Of a stretch of 64,000 bases of DNA, positions 1-34,709 are shown one piece after another. How positions within the stretch are numbered: the stretch's first letter is position 1; each line of letters opens with the position of its first letter. The translations under genes and the position numbers were made by a program. Below the pieces are notes generated by a model. The model saw nothing but the letters and a program-made list of their open reading frames with translations. It ran no database searches and was not told the DNA's origin. The stretch is from Axinella damicornis (taxonomy: Eukaryota; Porifera; Demospongiae; Axinellida; Axinellidae): assembly GCA_963931865.1 (NCBI GenBank), contig OZ007507.1, positions 19,781,985 through 19,845,984 on the forward strand, read 5' to 3'.

Positions 1-291
1 TGTGTGTGTGTGTGTGTGTATGTGTGGGTGTGGCATACTATTTTCCAGTCATATCTCTCCAGAGAGATGTGGTTCACTGCAGCTGCTGATTGTGTAGTGT
101 GTGCATATGAATCCATTACTATAACCCCCAATAAGAGAACTGGAGGACCTTGGATGCATATAGTGGATTAGAAATTTGATGGCATGCCAACTCTCCCTAC
201 CATTATAGCTTTGAATTTTATCATCAACGAAGGCATGCTTGAAGTCTTGCTACCATGTCACCATCCACACCACCTACACACCCTCACACAG

Positions 292-24293
<24,002 letters not shown>

Positions 24294-24644
24294 CATATAC
24301 ATGAACCTTATGTACTATTCTCTTCTCAATGTTCTCATGATTGTGTGAAGTGCGTAGTGCTTACTTACTTCATTGTATGACTTACTTCGACTTTTGTATA
24401 ATTATGTCGTTGACAGTTTGATTCATGAGTCACAAAGTGTGATTGAGTAGTGCTTTGCCATGACTGGTTGGCATGTTGTTGTGGGATATCCCATAACAAG
24501 TAACCAATATTCATATCTTGAGGTATTTGATCTTTGAACTGTTTGAAGGGTGTGGCAGTCTTATGCTGTGTTATGTTGCATGGTGTGCGTTTTTCTGCGT
24601 TGGATATTTGGAGCCTGTCAGACTGTGGAAACTTATAAATTAAG

Positions 24645-25455
24645 ATGAGGAAACGGTTGGCCCTACTCCAAGCCCTGGCTATTCTGATAGCTGTGTTCCA
24701 GTATGACACGAGAGCAGCAGGACAGGAGGAGGGAAGAAATTCACACAGGATTCTAAACAATTTTTTCTACCCCTACATGTATCTATTGACAGCCAGGTAT
24801 GTACAGAATCAAGTTGCATGGGACTTGCAACTGCATGGGACTTGTTCAGGCTCGATTGTCTCCACAATAGCCTCGTTCCCAGGTCATCACCCAGTTTTCA
24901 TCGCTTACAGTACAGATAAAGGCGGTGAAGCCCTGGCGTCAGGGTAGCTGGAGAGAAGGCCGGGTTGAGAGAAAGAGTCTGAGCAGGAATAATGTAATGC
25001 GGCTGCTGTGTAGTATGTGGTGACGTGATAACTATTATACAACTATCTACTACACATGCTGGTATTAAAATCATAGTATATTCATGCAGAACTTGTGGTT
25101 TTGTTTGCCCAAACGCAATTAAGTGTGACATTTTTCTAACATGGCAATAATATTATATCCCAGACTCCCCTTTCTCCGAATTTTGGTTCACATGTGGGAG
25201 AGCCTGGGAACGAGGCTACCTCAATGACACAATCCACCTTTTATGAGCTATGAATCCCTCATCAAGTAAAACTCTGTGCCTATAATTTCCTCTATATATA
25301 GGATACCTCTTATACGTTCTGGTGTTGATGAGTGGCTGGCAACAAGGAATCGTGTTCGTATTCGTCTACTTGTCTACCGAAGGTATCGCAGGATGCCAGA
25401 GTGGATGGTGCTGCCCCAAATACTCATTGGGATCCTTTATAGGAAGGTTAGTTAA
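24645..25455 (+). CDS. Small two-exon protein of unknown function, copy 1
   Basis: Exons 24645-24796 and 25302-25455 join in phase 2 to give 101 residues. The N-terminus (MRKRLALLQALAILIAVFQY) looks like a signal peptide or membrane anchor. The C-terminal half is strongly basic (VRIRLLVYRRYRRMP) followed by a hydrophobic WMVLPQILIGILY. I recognise no family. Support for reality: the paralogue at 40148-41123 preserves start, frame, both splice sites and stop despite substitutions and in-frame length differences. It lies about 350 bp downstream of the dynein stop and could be an extra 3' transcript of that locus. The last codons overlap a possible donor (GTTAGT), so a further exon cannot be excluded. 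Confidence 0.55.
24868..25218. mobile_element. MITE pair or long member of the TAGCCTCGTTCCC family
   Basis: TAGCCTCGTTCCCAGGTC at the left and GCCTGGGAACGAGGCTA at the right bracket 351 bp in the intron of the small gene at 24645. The second copy of that intron (40364-40889) has the same ends, so the insertion predates the duplication. Confidence 0.65.
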
Positions 25456-25835
25456 TACATGTTGACAAGTCAATACCGTATAGCACTTAAATTGAAGGTC
25501 TACATTTTCGTGAGGTAATTAACGAAATTTTTCAACAAAAATTTTGACACGTGTTGTGCGCCTACGCTTGCCAACCTACGTGCATGAACAGTATTCCAAC
25601 GTCCGCGCGCGATGGCTAGCTAGATGGCTCTGTTTGTGTATTTCAACAGTGAGGATGGACAGTAGTCGAAGTGTAAGCTTCCGGGTCCACATGGAGAGTT
25701 CTCCCAGGAGGTACTATCATGTGTATCTGCCAATACTGAAGCTGCCAGCTCGATCCGACGAAGGTCAGGGGAACGCCCAGGTATCTGAAAACGAACGCTG
25801 AGAACGTCAAAGTGGGGAAGAGAGTCGCAGAATAC

Positions 25836-26460
25836 AATGCACTGACGAAGTGGTAGTTGAGTTCAGCTTACACGGGAGTCTTCAAATGCAGTACACCATG
25901 CCCATTGTGTGGGTTTTGACTGTGAATTCGCGAAATTTGTTGCAGTCACGACTGTGTGGACAGAAGCTTTGTGGGCCTTTTGTAAGAGCTGTACTGGCAA
26001 CGAAAGTCGAAGAGAGCGCTTGCATGAGCTCATAACTCCGCCACCAAGGTGAGTTTCAGCACAATTATTGTACGTTTGTGTCACTGCATGATAGCAATCA
26101 CGACGGTACCATGTGTTTATAGACCTTTCCTGCGAGTTATGAGGTTGGATTATTTATTGGGCGAGCGTGAGCGAGCCCCACACTAGTCATAGTCGAGCGC
26201 GGCTCGCGCTGAGTTTTGTCGATTTGTCTCCCATACCGTAAATCTGGCGCATGCAATATAACGTACTAAACTTTGCATTCATTTCTGGACATCTAAGCTA
26301 TTTGATGGATGATAGCGACAACAAAGACGCAGACCGCTCGTGACCTACCTATTCATTGGCTAGAGGCCTAGAGCAATGGGCAACCATGAACAGTCTACCT
26401 CTGTACCTCCTAAAGGTTGTGTTATTTACACGGCACAATTTTTCCCCTACCAGGAGTGTA
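25836..26460 (+). repeat. Degenerate copy of the satellite unit found at 48-64 kb
   Basis: Contains the unit's core (CACGACTGTGTGG, AACGAAAGTCGAAGAGAGCG, CCACCAAGGTGAGTTTCAGC, CAATCACGACGGT) and its 3' end module CGGCACAATTTTTCCCCTAC ending GTGTAA at 26460. It is interrupted by unrelated sequence at about 26160-26420. The matching degenerate unit in the second copy is at about 42060-42361 without that interruption. Confidence 0.65.
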
Positions 26461-27252
26461 ATGATATCTACTCTACCTCTCACAGTAAAAGTCAAGACTA
26501 AAATTTGGTTAAAGCTAAGTCACCCAATAAAAGAATGATACGAATCAAAAACAAACAAATTGAAAGCATAATGAGCATACGTATGACTAGTGCATACGTG
26601 AATGCATGCAGAGCAGGAAGCGAGCTAATACTTGCCAGCTGAGTACTGGCATTTGCGCACTTGGTATTTGTACATTCATAGTCCAGATTATTTATTCACA
26701 GCCTTTTAAGTATAATTATGAAGCAACTGGAAACCCATAATCACTTTTGCAGCACCAGCTCAGTGGTATATTGTACTAAGGAGGACATTCGCTGCGTGAG
26801 TGCGCCAGTGCACTTGCAGTTTGAGACATCCCTGATTTAGAATATAGATGGCGACACTCGTGGGCCTATCGCTATGGCCGGTGATGTTGCTGCTAGACTG
26901 CTTCAGCTACAAACGCTAACCTGACTCACAGTTGCTGTGATGTGTACGAGTGTATGTTTAGTGCCATAATTTCTGTGGCCTATATATGCTCATTGCCCAG
27001 TCACATTCTGATGAGTCATGTGAATGCAACTGCTCCTTGCATGTCCCGGTGCATGCACTTCGCTCAGGCTCGCCCTCCAATGTCCTGCATTCCACTAGTT
27101 TAGAATATAGTAAGTCCAGTAGTAGACACATTCTGAGTAGTAGATATATATAGTTCTTGATATGAGCTACCGGTATATGCTATATATTTCCTCTTTGTTT
27201 CCATCAGGCAAGAAATATTTGCACCAATAAAGTCTACCTCTACCAACTGACC

Positions 27253-27352
27253 ATGAAGTCAGTGGTATTCTATACACTGATGGAGTATGGTGCTTTAGTG
27301 AATGAAATGTTGCTGATGATGTCTGGTGATATTGAATCCAACCCAGGACCCA
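27253..27352 (+). CDS. Exon encoding the 2A-like leader
   Basis: The whole exon is 33 codons and ends immediately after the Pro of NPGP plus one base, so the 2A element is a portable phase-1 exon. ATG context is GACCATGA. The leader before the motif is hydrophobic, as in signal-like 2A leaders. Confidence 0.85.
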
Positions 27353-30300
27353 GTGAGTACTTGTATCGTACTATTACCCCTATAAACTCACCCAGAACCT
27401 CTTCGCGTGTGACACTGAGGAAGCATGCCATGCACTCTCTCCCTGCACTTTACTAGCTTGATGTCATTCCGCATAATTATGAAGATACATGCATGACTGT
27501 CAATCCAAAAACAGACATGCATGGAAGCAGCAAAACAATTTTAGAACTGGGTGGTGATGTACAAAGTGTACAGCTGGCTGGTAAATTTAGGCGAGTATCT
27601 CTATGCAGTAGTCTTCTACCTGTATGTTTCCTCTAGCCACTGGTTTGTAACACTATGTGTCATGATATGAGTCAATTTACTAACACTATTGGGTACATAG
27701 ACATATTCACTGCATTTCATTATTTTATTACACCATGTGTCGTATACTAAAACTCTATATTGAGTATAGAATAATGTTCTTTGTACTTGGCAGGTACATC
27801 ATTAACCTTGAAAACTATCTTCAGTGCACTGTGCTCAGTGAGCCACAAGTGGTTCAGTATCGGCTTGGAACTGGATGTTGCAGAATCACGACTCAAGATC
27901 ATTGAGACAGATGGACAAGGTGTAGAGGAACGGATGCGCACTATGCTAGACTATTGGTTGAACAATGCAGCAGCTACTGTCCCAACCTGGAATGTTCTGG
28001 TTGATGCACTGAAAGCCCCCACAGTTGGTGAAAGCAGGCTAGCTAAGGAACTGGAAGAGAGACACTGCAGCCCAGAGGACCAGAGCAGTCTATGTGAGTA
28101 GGAGGCCACCTAAGCTAAGTGTGTTACAAAGACAGTGTGTTCTGAAGGATGGTGTGTTAATGCACTGCACTCATATGTTTCTTGCTCTGCCTATAAATCT
28201 ACTGCATTTGGCCGGACCCTACGGTGGCACGGGCAAGCTCAGGAGTTGGGGACTTAGGTGACAGCATGGCGTGTACAGAGCTGAGGACCCCGTGTGGATT
28301 GGCTCGTGGAGCCAGCTTGCCTCAAGGAGGCTTGTGTATTGGGCTCAAGGAGCCGCAGTGTCAGGCTCAGGGAGCCACCAGGCTTTGGCTCTAGGTGCCG
28401 GGATAGAGAGGCTTAAGAAGCCGTTGGGTTTCAAGTTAGAGGTTTGTGAGCTGCCCAAATTTGGTAGGGTCGGGTGTTTATTGGCTGACCGAGTTATATT
28501 GGAGTTCTTGCCAGCAGGGCTGGCACGGCTTGGAGTTGGTCCGGTGGTGTCCGGATATATACCTGGTAAGAGTCGCTCAGCCACCTGCCAAGCATTTTGA
28601 TTTCCAGTCTGGCAGGCCGGCTGTAGCTGCAGTTGTTGCAGCCGCAGCCGGAATTAGCTGTGTGTGGAGTAATGGTCCTGTGCAATGCCCACCCATTGCG
28701 AAAGGGTCTTGAACAATTTGTTTAGGCCAGTTTTGGTGAGAGGTGAGCCATTGGCATAGCGGAACAGTGGTCCAGTACCCGGTGCTCAGCAGGCCTGTAG
28801 TGCAAGCACCGGGCACAGGGGTGGCATCCTGAGTGGCCACGATGTTGATGGTAATGTCCTTTATGAACGGGTCTGTTTTTTGAGGCCAGAATGTTGATGC
28901 CAAATGCACCATACTGTGGTGTGGGCGTCCTCTACACGTAGTGCCACCAACTCTGAGCTCCTTAGGAAGGCAAAGAAGGCTAAGAGCATAGAGGGAGGTC
29001 TTTGCCCCCCCCCCCCCCCCCCCCCAGTGGGAGACCCGATGCCTCTCAACACTTGTGCATTAACCTTGACTATCACCCACAGGAGCTAATCCCAATTAAT
29101 TATGTGCTCCTACAGCTGATGTTCAAGATGGTGCCAACACCAGCAAGCCAATGCGTGTGCATATATCACATGCTGGCTCTATACTGGGCGAGGAGCTTAC
29201 TTCAGAAAGCGTGTCCACCAGTGCAGCAACACAAAGCAGTAGTATCATTCCCCCCTCACATAAGGAATCTGAGAAGCCACCGTTCGGGTGCGGGTGTGGC
29301 AAGTGCACATTCTTAACCTTCATAATCCATGGCTGTCCAAAACCTATTCCCTCAGCAAGTTCCTTCCCATACCTTGACCTCAGTGGACTGGCTCCTGAAG
29401 AACAGCAAATATTGAGGGGAAAGCTTCAAAGTGACCTAATAGTCATAGTGAGTGATTTTGCAGATCTTGTTTCGGCTACTCTCAAGTCACTTCAGGAACG
29501 GTGTGTGACAGTGCATGACATCATACCCCACCTCAAAGCTTTCGGAATATATAAACCAGTGATCCAGGACTCGGATGTACCAGTCTTTCAGAAACAATTA
29601 AAATATATAGAAAAAGCAGAAGACATGTCAAGAATCTTTCAGATTCTACACGACTATATGTCCTTTTTCAACTACCATCTCATTGAGCACATAATCAAAG
29701 CACTTGGTACAGAGAACGATATTAAACGGTTGCAGAGCTACAAAACACATTTTCAACGGTATGCTAAACGTAGTGTATATGAATGCCCGCCACAGTTTGG
29801 ACCAGTGAGTGAAGTAGGTCATGCTGATATCTTTGTAAAAGTAGACTCGGTGTATGAGATCTACACGGTTGCAGAGATCGAGGTATTCCGTCAAAAACTC
29901 AGTGAATTATTGAATGTGGCATCCCCAAGTGTACTGCGTCTCTCTCTAGTAGAGAAGGGTTGCTTCCAGCTCACATTCCAGGTACCTTTATTTGTGAAGG
30001 AGGAGATATTTCCTCTGTCCAGAGAGCAAGAGAGGGCCCTGGCAGCCAAGGGAGTAATCAGGCTCACATGTGGGGAGTACCAGTTTCAGGTTAGTGTTTG
30101 TAATTCCTCTCTGCTTTATCCACCTGCTGAAGGCCTGAGATTGAAGATGGCCATGGTGGACTGTTATTGCATGATATACAGACAGACAGGCTATAAATTC
30201 ATCAATTGTTGAACTTTTTCCTTCAATCTATCAGAAACACGAGCCATCACAACCAGGAGTTGGTATGTATGTGCATAGTCATTATAAAGCTTCTTTGCTA

Positions 30301-32081
30301 AGAACATAATCATTCTGGCTTCTCTTTTTCAATTGTGCTTTTCACAGATAAGAAATCCCATCATGATGATGGTGACTCTGGTGTTGGTCCCAGCGTCTCT
30401 ACCGCAAGAAAAAGTACAACAGTTTCTCAGGTAAGCTACTGCCTCCCTCACACTTAATTGAATTGTAGTTTCATAGTTTGATCCCTTTTACGACTAGGAT
30501 CCTCTGGATACGGACCTAAACCAACTGGACTATGAACTGAAAGTGCAGGGTCTTGTGGAAACAGCATCCAATCATGACCATTGGAATGGTTTTGAGCTTC
30601 ATCTTTCAGTACTGACTGGACAGTTTGAAGTTGTCAAGTTTCTTGTTGAAGAGAACGACTACAACCCAATGCAAAGAGACGATCAGGGCATCAATGCTGT
30701 ACATGTGGCAGCCCTTACAGGAAATCTATGTGTGTTCAAGTATTTCATCACTGAGAGGAACTGCAACCCTGCATGTATAGGTCCACTTGGCTTAACACCT
30801 CTCCACTTAGCCAGTGAACAAGGTCATCTTGATATAGTTAGGTATCTGGTTAGTGAACTACACATAGAACCAGAATGCAAAGATGAGTATGGAAACACTG
30901 CATTACACAGAGCGTGTGCAGGTGGCTGGCAGGCAGTTGTTGAGTTGCTGGCTGCTGAATTTGAAAAATACAATCCCATCCCACAAATTATTAGTGAACT
31001 CACAAACAAGTGGAATGGCACTCCTCTTCATTCTGCAGTAACGATTGGACATTTGAATATACTTAAATTCTTCATCTCTGATAAGGGCTGTGATCCAGGA
31101 AGTCCATTACCTAAACCACCTCTTAATGGAGCAGCTGGTGGCACTCTTCTTCACTATGCTGCTGATTTTGGTCATTTGCACATAGTCAAGTATTTGATTG
31201 ATGAGCAGGGTTGCAATCCATCATGTTTAGATGACCTGAACCACACTCCACTTCATCGGGCCGCCATGAACGGACAGTTAGATGTTGTGAAGTTCCTTAC
31301 TGTGGAGAAGCACTGTGACCCAATGTGCAGAGACTCTTATTACCAGTTCACTCCTCTTCTCCATGCAGCATACGTTGGTCGCATAGAAACAGTAAAGTTC
31401 CTTAGTGTTGAAATGCACTGTGACCCAATGTGCAGTGACTCTAACCAGAACACTCCTCTTCATTTTGTAGCACAGAATGGCCATATAGATGTAGTAAAGT
31501 TCCTCACTCTTGAAATGCACTGTGACCCAACCAGTAGAAATGCTCACAATTCCACTGCTCTACATCTAGCAGTAATAGGAGGACATTTGGATATAGTCCG
31601 ATTCTTTGTCTCTGATCAGAACTGTGACCCAAATATTCCAGGTCAGTATGGTAGACCTCCTCTTCACTATGCTGCTCAGTCTGGTCATCTCCACATAGTC
31701 AAGTATTTGACTGATGAGCAGGGTTGCAATCCATCATGTTTAGATGACCTGAACCACACTCCACTTCATCTTGCTGCCATGAAGGGACACATGGACATTG
31801 TGAAATTCCTTACTGTGGAGAAACACTGTGACCCAATGTTAAGAAACGGTCATAACGATGCTCCGCTCCACCTTGCAGTACTGGAGGGTCACTTGCAAGT
31901 CGTTACATATTTCGTTGAGGAACTGAAGTGTCCTCCAGACATCACAGGACAGTATAACCTGACTCCCCTTAAATTGGCTATTATCAAAGAACACCCAATG
32001 ATTGCTCAGTATCTACGTGAGCGCAGTGTGATACCTTACATATTCACCGCCATTGATATGATAAAACAGCTCAGGAAGTAG
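27253..32081 (+). CDS. 2A-like peptide, Death domain and ankyrin-repeat protein (six exons, complete)
   Basis: Exons 27253-27352, 27794-28093, 29116-30089, 30235-30262, 30348-30430 and 30498-32081 join with matching phases (1,1,0,1,0) to give 1022 residues. Residues 1-33 end in SGDIESNPGP, a perfect 2A-like ribosome-skipping motif (D-V/I-E-x-N-P-G/P). Residues about 40-130 are a Death domain: HKWFSIGLELDVAESRLKII, MLDYWLNN, TWNVLVDAL, LAKELEE. Residues about 185-455 are an unrecognised module beginning FGCGCGKCTF. A Ser/Thr/Asp-rich linker is followed by about 14 ankyrin repeats. Predicted role: intracellular receptor or adaptor in cell-death or innate immune signalling. Skipping at 2A would release a 32-residue leader (through the Gly) and start the main chain at Pro; when skipping fails, the hydrophobic leader (MKSVVFYTLMEYGALVNEML) stays attached and might redirect the protein. 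N-terminal 2A-like leaders have been described for NLR-type proteins of sea urchin. No NACHT domain is visible here. Confidence 0.88.
27794..28093 (+). CDS. Exon encoding the Death domain
   Basis: 300 nt, phase 1 at both ends (a symmetric, shuffle-competent exon). It shows the Death-fold pattern W-F-S-I-G-L-E-L, I-E-x-D, M-L-x-Y-W-L, T-W-x-x-L-x-x-A-L, L-A-x-E-L. Confidence 0.88.
28440..29080 (-). pseudogene. Decayed tyrosine-recombinase (DIRS/Crypton-like) fragment in an intron
   Basis: Read on the minus strand in three shifting frames: LLAFFAFLRSSELVALRVED (box A with its Arg), QKTDPFIKDITINI, ATTAATAGLPD, then RLEIKMLGRWLSDSYQVYIR and TP. This order is the conserved core and C-terminus of eukaryotic mobile-element tyrosine recombinases. 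The box expected to read HxxR is HTQL, so a catalytic Arg is lost, and frameshifts separate the pieces. A poly-C run (29007-29025) lies inside. The equivalent intron in the second copy (44612-44761) is only 150 bp and lacks it. Confidence 0.65.
29116..30089 (+). CDS. Exon encoding an uncharacterised CGCGKC-GC module
   Basis: 325 codons. After a Ser/Thr-rich stretch the module opens with PPFGCGCGKCTFLTF and HGCPKPIPSASSFPYL, then a mainly helical region (QQILRGKLQSDLIVIVSDFA, HDYMSFFNYHLIEHIIKALG, YKTHFQRYAKRSVYECPPQF) and an alpha/beta-like C-terminal part (FVKVDSVYEIYTVAEIEVFR, LVEKGCFQLTFQVPLFV). The four Cys near the start could bind metal, but that is speculation. I believe related segments occur in other sponge and cnidarian proteins but cannot name a family. 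Confidence 0.7.
30498..32081 (+). CDS. Exon encoding about 14 ankyrin repeats
   Basis: A single 527-residue terminal exon. Ankyrin signatures TPLHLAxxxGHLDIVKFL recur about every 33-37 residues, from FELHLSVLTGQFEVVKFL to the degenerate cap TPLKLAIIKEHPMIAQYL. Most repeats carry a conserved CDP or CNP in the loop (KHCDPM, QGCNPS), typical of lineage-expanded ankyrin families. Repeats 6-7 and 11-12 are almost identical at DNA level over about 130 bp. Confidence 0.92.
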   Translation, partial: DPLDTDLNQLDYELKVQGLVETASNHDHWNGFELHLSVLTGQFEVVKFLVEENDYNPMQRDDQGINAVHVAALTGNLCVFKYFITERNCNPACIGPLGLTPLHLASEQGHLDIVRYLVSELHIEPECKDEYGNTALHRACAGGWQAVVELLAAEFEKYNPIPQIISELTNKWNGTPLHSAVTIGHLNILKFFISDKGCDPGSPLPKPPLNGAAGGTLLHYAADFGHLHIVKYLIDEQGCNPSCLDDLNHTPLHRAAMNGQLDVVKFLTVEKHCDPMCRDSYYQFTPLLHAAYVGRIETVKFLSVEMHCDPMCSDSNQNTPLHFVAQNGHIDVVKFLTLEMHCDPTSRNAHNSTALHLAVIGGHLDIVRFFVSDQNCDPNIPGQYGRPPLHYAAQSGHLHIVKYLTDEQGCNPSCLDDLNHTPLHLAAMKGHMDIVKFLTVEKHCDPMLRNGHNDAPLHLAVLEGHLQVVTYFVEELKCPPDITGQYNLTPLKLAIIKEHPMIAQYLRERSVIPYIFTAIDMIKQLRK

Positions 32082-32249
32082 ACCATGCAAGTATGTACAT
32101 ATGCCTCAAACTTTCTCCTATAATAATATAATTTATTAGTATTGTGGATTATTTTGTTTGAATTGTTTATATTACAATATTAATCCTATTATGTCAAGAT
32201 ATGCCTTGCTCGTCACATTTCATGCTTTTATGCCATCATTTCGTAAAAA

Positions 32250-33690
32250 TGGCCGGAGATTTATTGAGACTTGGTGCACAAATTATGCACAATGAAGCCA
32301 GCAAAGTGAAGTCTTGTCTTGTTTTCTAATGTACGTACACTAGCCATTGTGGAGGGCGTCCTGCATGCATAGCCTCATTCCCATGCCTTCTACACCTCCA
32401 GTTTTTGATCATTTACAGTATGCAAAGATTGATCAAAACTGGTGGTGTAGAAGGCCTGCATGTAGGGTTGGGCACATTCTTTTGAAACCACCCATTATTC
32501 TCTTCCTGAATTCTGCCATGTTGAATATATACATACACATAGTTATTAATACATACATACACATTATTATTCTCCGAGCTATTATTCTCCACACTTCCCA
32601 ATACTAATTCATATAATGCAGACTTTACAGGACCACCAAGTCATGTACAGGAACAAACGACACTTCACTTGTTTCTCTTTTTTGCACTGTAACATTACAG
32701 TACCTCAGGGAGTTTGTCTGTACTAGGCCTGTGTCTGCCGGCACTGCCATGTTGAATATACCGGTATTCATACACATGAATGATGTCATACCCTATTTTC
32801 AGCCTATAATTCTTTGGAAAGAAATACAGCCTAAAGAAATAATGTACCCTACCTGCATGGGAACGATCGAGACTATGCAAGCAGTTATAGCAGACTAATA
32901 TGCTCGGTATCTTGGGCTAGGAATGAGACATGAAGCTGGGATTTGCACCATTGTGATCAGCATGGATGAAGCATTCCAATGGTGTCCATTTTGCTGTCAG
33001 TTGAATTTTGATCCAAAATCTGTGGATTATAATAATATATAGCCTTTGGCCAACTGTGATTTTTACCAACTGAGATTAAAATCATTGTAATTAAGGACAT
33101 GATATGAAAGCTGTTTGTATACTGACCACAATGGCACAATTCTCAGCTTCATATCTCATTAACAAACCCATGTCTAGTGCAAAGTTCTCTTCCAAGTCTA
33201 TTCCCAAATAGCTACCAATTTTGGTTCACTGGTCCAATTTTGCGGGGCTGAAGGCAGCTATACCTTAGACTGGTACAGCTGTCCCAGGAGGGTAAAGCAA
33301 ATCTCCCTGCGTAATTATATTGTCTGATTTTCAACAGTCTGGAAGTTGTCTTGTACATGTACACAGACTGCTTCTAATGGCAAGATTTGAATGGTTGATA
33401 AAAGAGCTAGATTCACACTATAGCTAGCTCATGTTACATACATATGTCCAGAAGAGAGAAGTCACTGAGTCTAGCTTGTAGTATTAATGTGTGTATGTGT
33501 GCATGTGTGTGTGTGTGTGGTGAAACCCAGGTACTTGCATGTGACAGTTGCAGTTGCCTAACATACGAAATTAATGTTGGCAGATCAGTCTTTGCAGTAC
33601 TTCATATGTGTTCCAATAGCTATCTACTGAAGTGGCACAAGCACAGGATGTCACACCTTTAGATTATGTTTCTGTTCATGTATCATGGTG
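32250..33690. repeat. Composite repeat block shared with 46790-48470
   Basis: Holds a partial MITE (32370-32461), a segment with AGGAACAAACGACACTTCAC, an R1 repeat copy (32895-33170) and a (GT)-rich tail. The same order recurs at 46790-48470, marking the right end of the duplicated region. No credible gene seen. Confidence 0.7.
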
Positions 33691-34705
33691 AACAAAGATA
33701 TACCTAGTGTATGTGTGGCATGAAGAGCATGGAATCCTGGTAACGGCACAAATGGTTGACATATATCCAAAGAGTAACGATATACACAGCACAATCATTC
33801 AGAGTCACATTACATGGGACTTCAGAGGATAGAACGGAGTTGAGGTGCATTATACGAAGATGGTTGCAAGTCATATTAGTACATTATACCTTTACCGTTG
33901 GGATCCCAACAGTAAAAGCATAATGGTACCTTAAATATGGTTTAAAAGGGTACATTATACCTTTACCGCGTTGGGATTTAAGGCCAAACCAGCTGCAAGT
34001 TTGACTAGAGGTGTTTAGGATGCAGCTACAATCGACGTGACATCTCTGCCGATGCGCATCGAACAGGGCGGCTATCGCATGTACTGTGTTCTTCCATATC
34101 CAAGGTGTGGGAGTGACCGCTTACCGTATATACAACATAATTATTATTGTGAAGCTGGAGAGGTGGGGCCAAATGTTACAAATAATAGGAAATAGCTGGA
34201 AAAAACAGCCGAAACAATAGCCATGATGTCTGTGAAGTACATAGATGGTGAGAAAACACTGTTTCCTAGCGGTCATCTCGAAGCATGAAGTTTCCAAATG
34301 CACTGCGTGTCCTGTTCTTGATGGGACTCTGAGGTCACGAAGAGGTGGAGCCAATGCTATGAATAGTTATGAAAAGTAGGAAATAGCCGAAATACAGCGA
34401 AAGGGAGCGCCTTGACTTCAGTCAGTCGTCTGTCAGGCGAAAAATATTGAAATCTCCCCACATAGACCCTCATAAACCATCTAAATGGAGTCAAACAATA
34501 GCAAATAGCAAGAAACTGCTCTATGTGTACCTGACTGAAGTCTAGTCTGGCGCAGCCAGACCCGCGACGACTGACTGACGGACAAAACCGATTGCTTATA
34601 GTCAATAGTCAATAGTCAATATTTGACACGCCCACCAGGAGCACAGCCATACAAGTACAAACATGAAAGGGCATAGCCGCACAAGTTGTAGTACAAACAT
34701 GAAAA
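33691..34705. other. Non-coding stretch with small internal repeats
   Basis: Contains two copies of GTACATTATACCTTTACCG (about 33881 and 33951) and paired motifs around GAGGTGGGGCCAAA and GAGGTGGAGCCAAT (about 34150, 34340). No gene or RNA recognised. Confidence 0.5.
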
Positions 34706-34709
34706 ACGA

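Noticed and set aside
25544..25801. 85-aa frame MTRVVRLRLPTYVHEQYSN...
   Set aside because: No counterpart in the second segmental copy, no recognised domain, no splice partners; chance frame in GC-richer DNA.
27321..27350. 2A motif as evidence of an integrated virus or 2A-bearing retrotransposon
   Set aside because: No replicase, capsid or reverse transcriptase nearby; the motif is in a spliced exon joined in frame to a Death domain.
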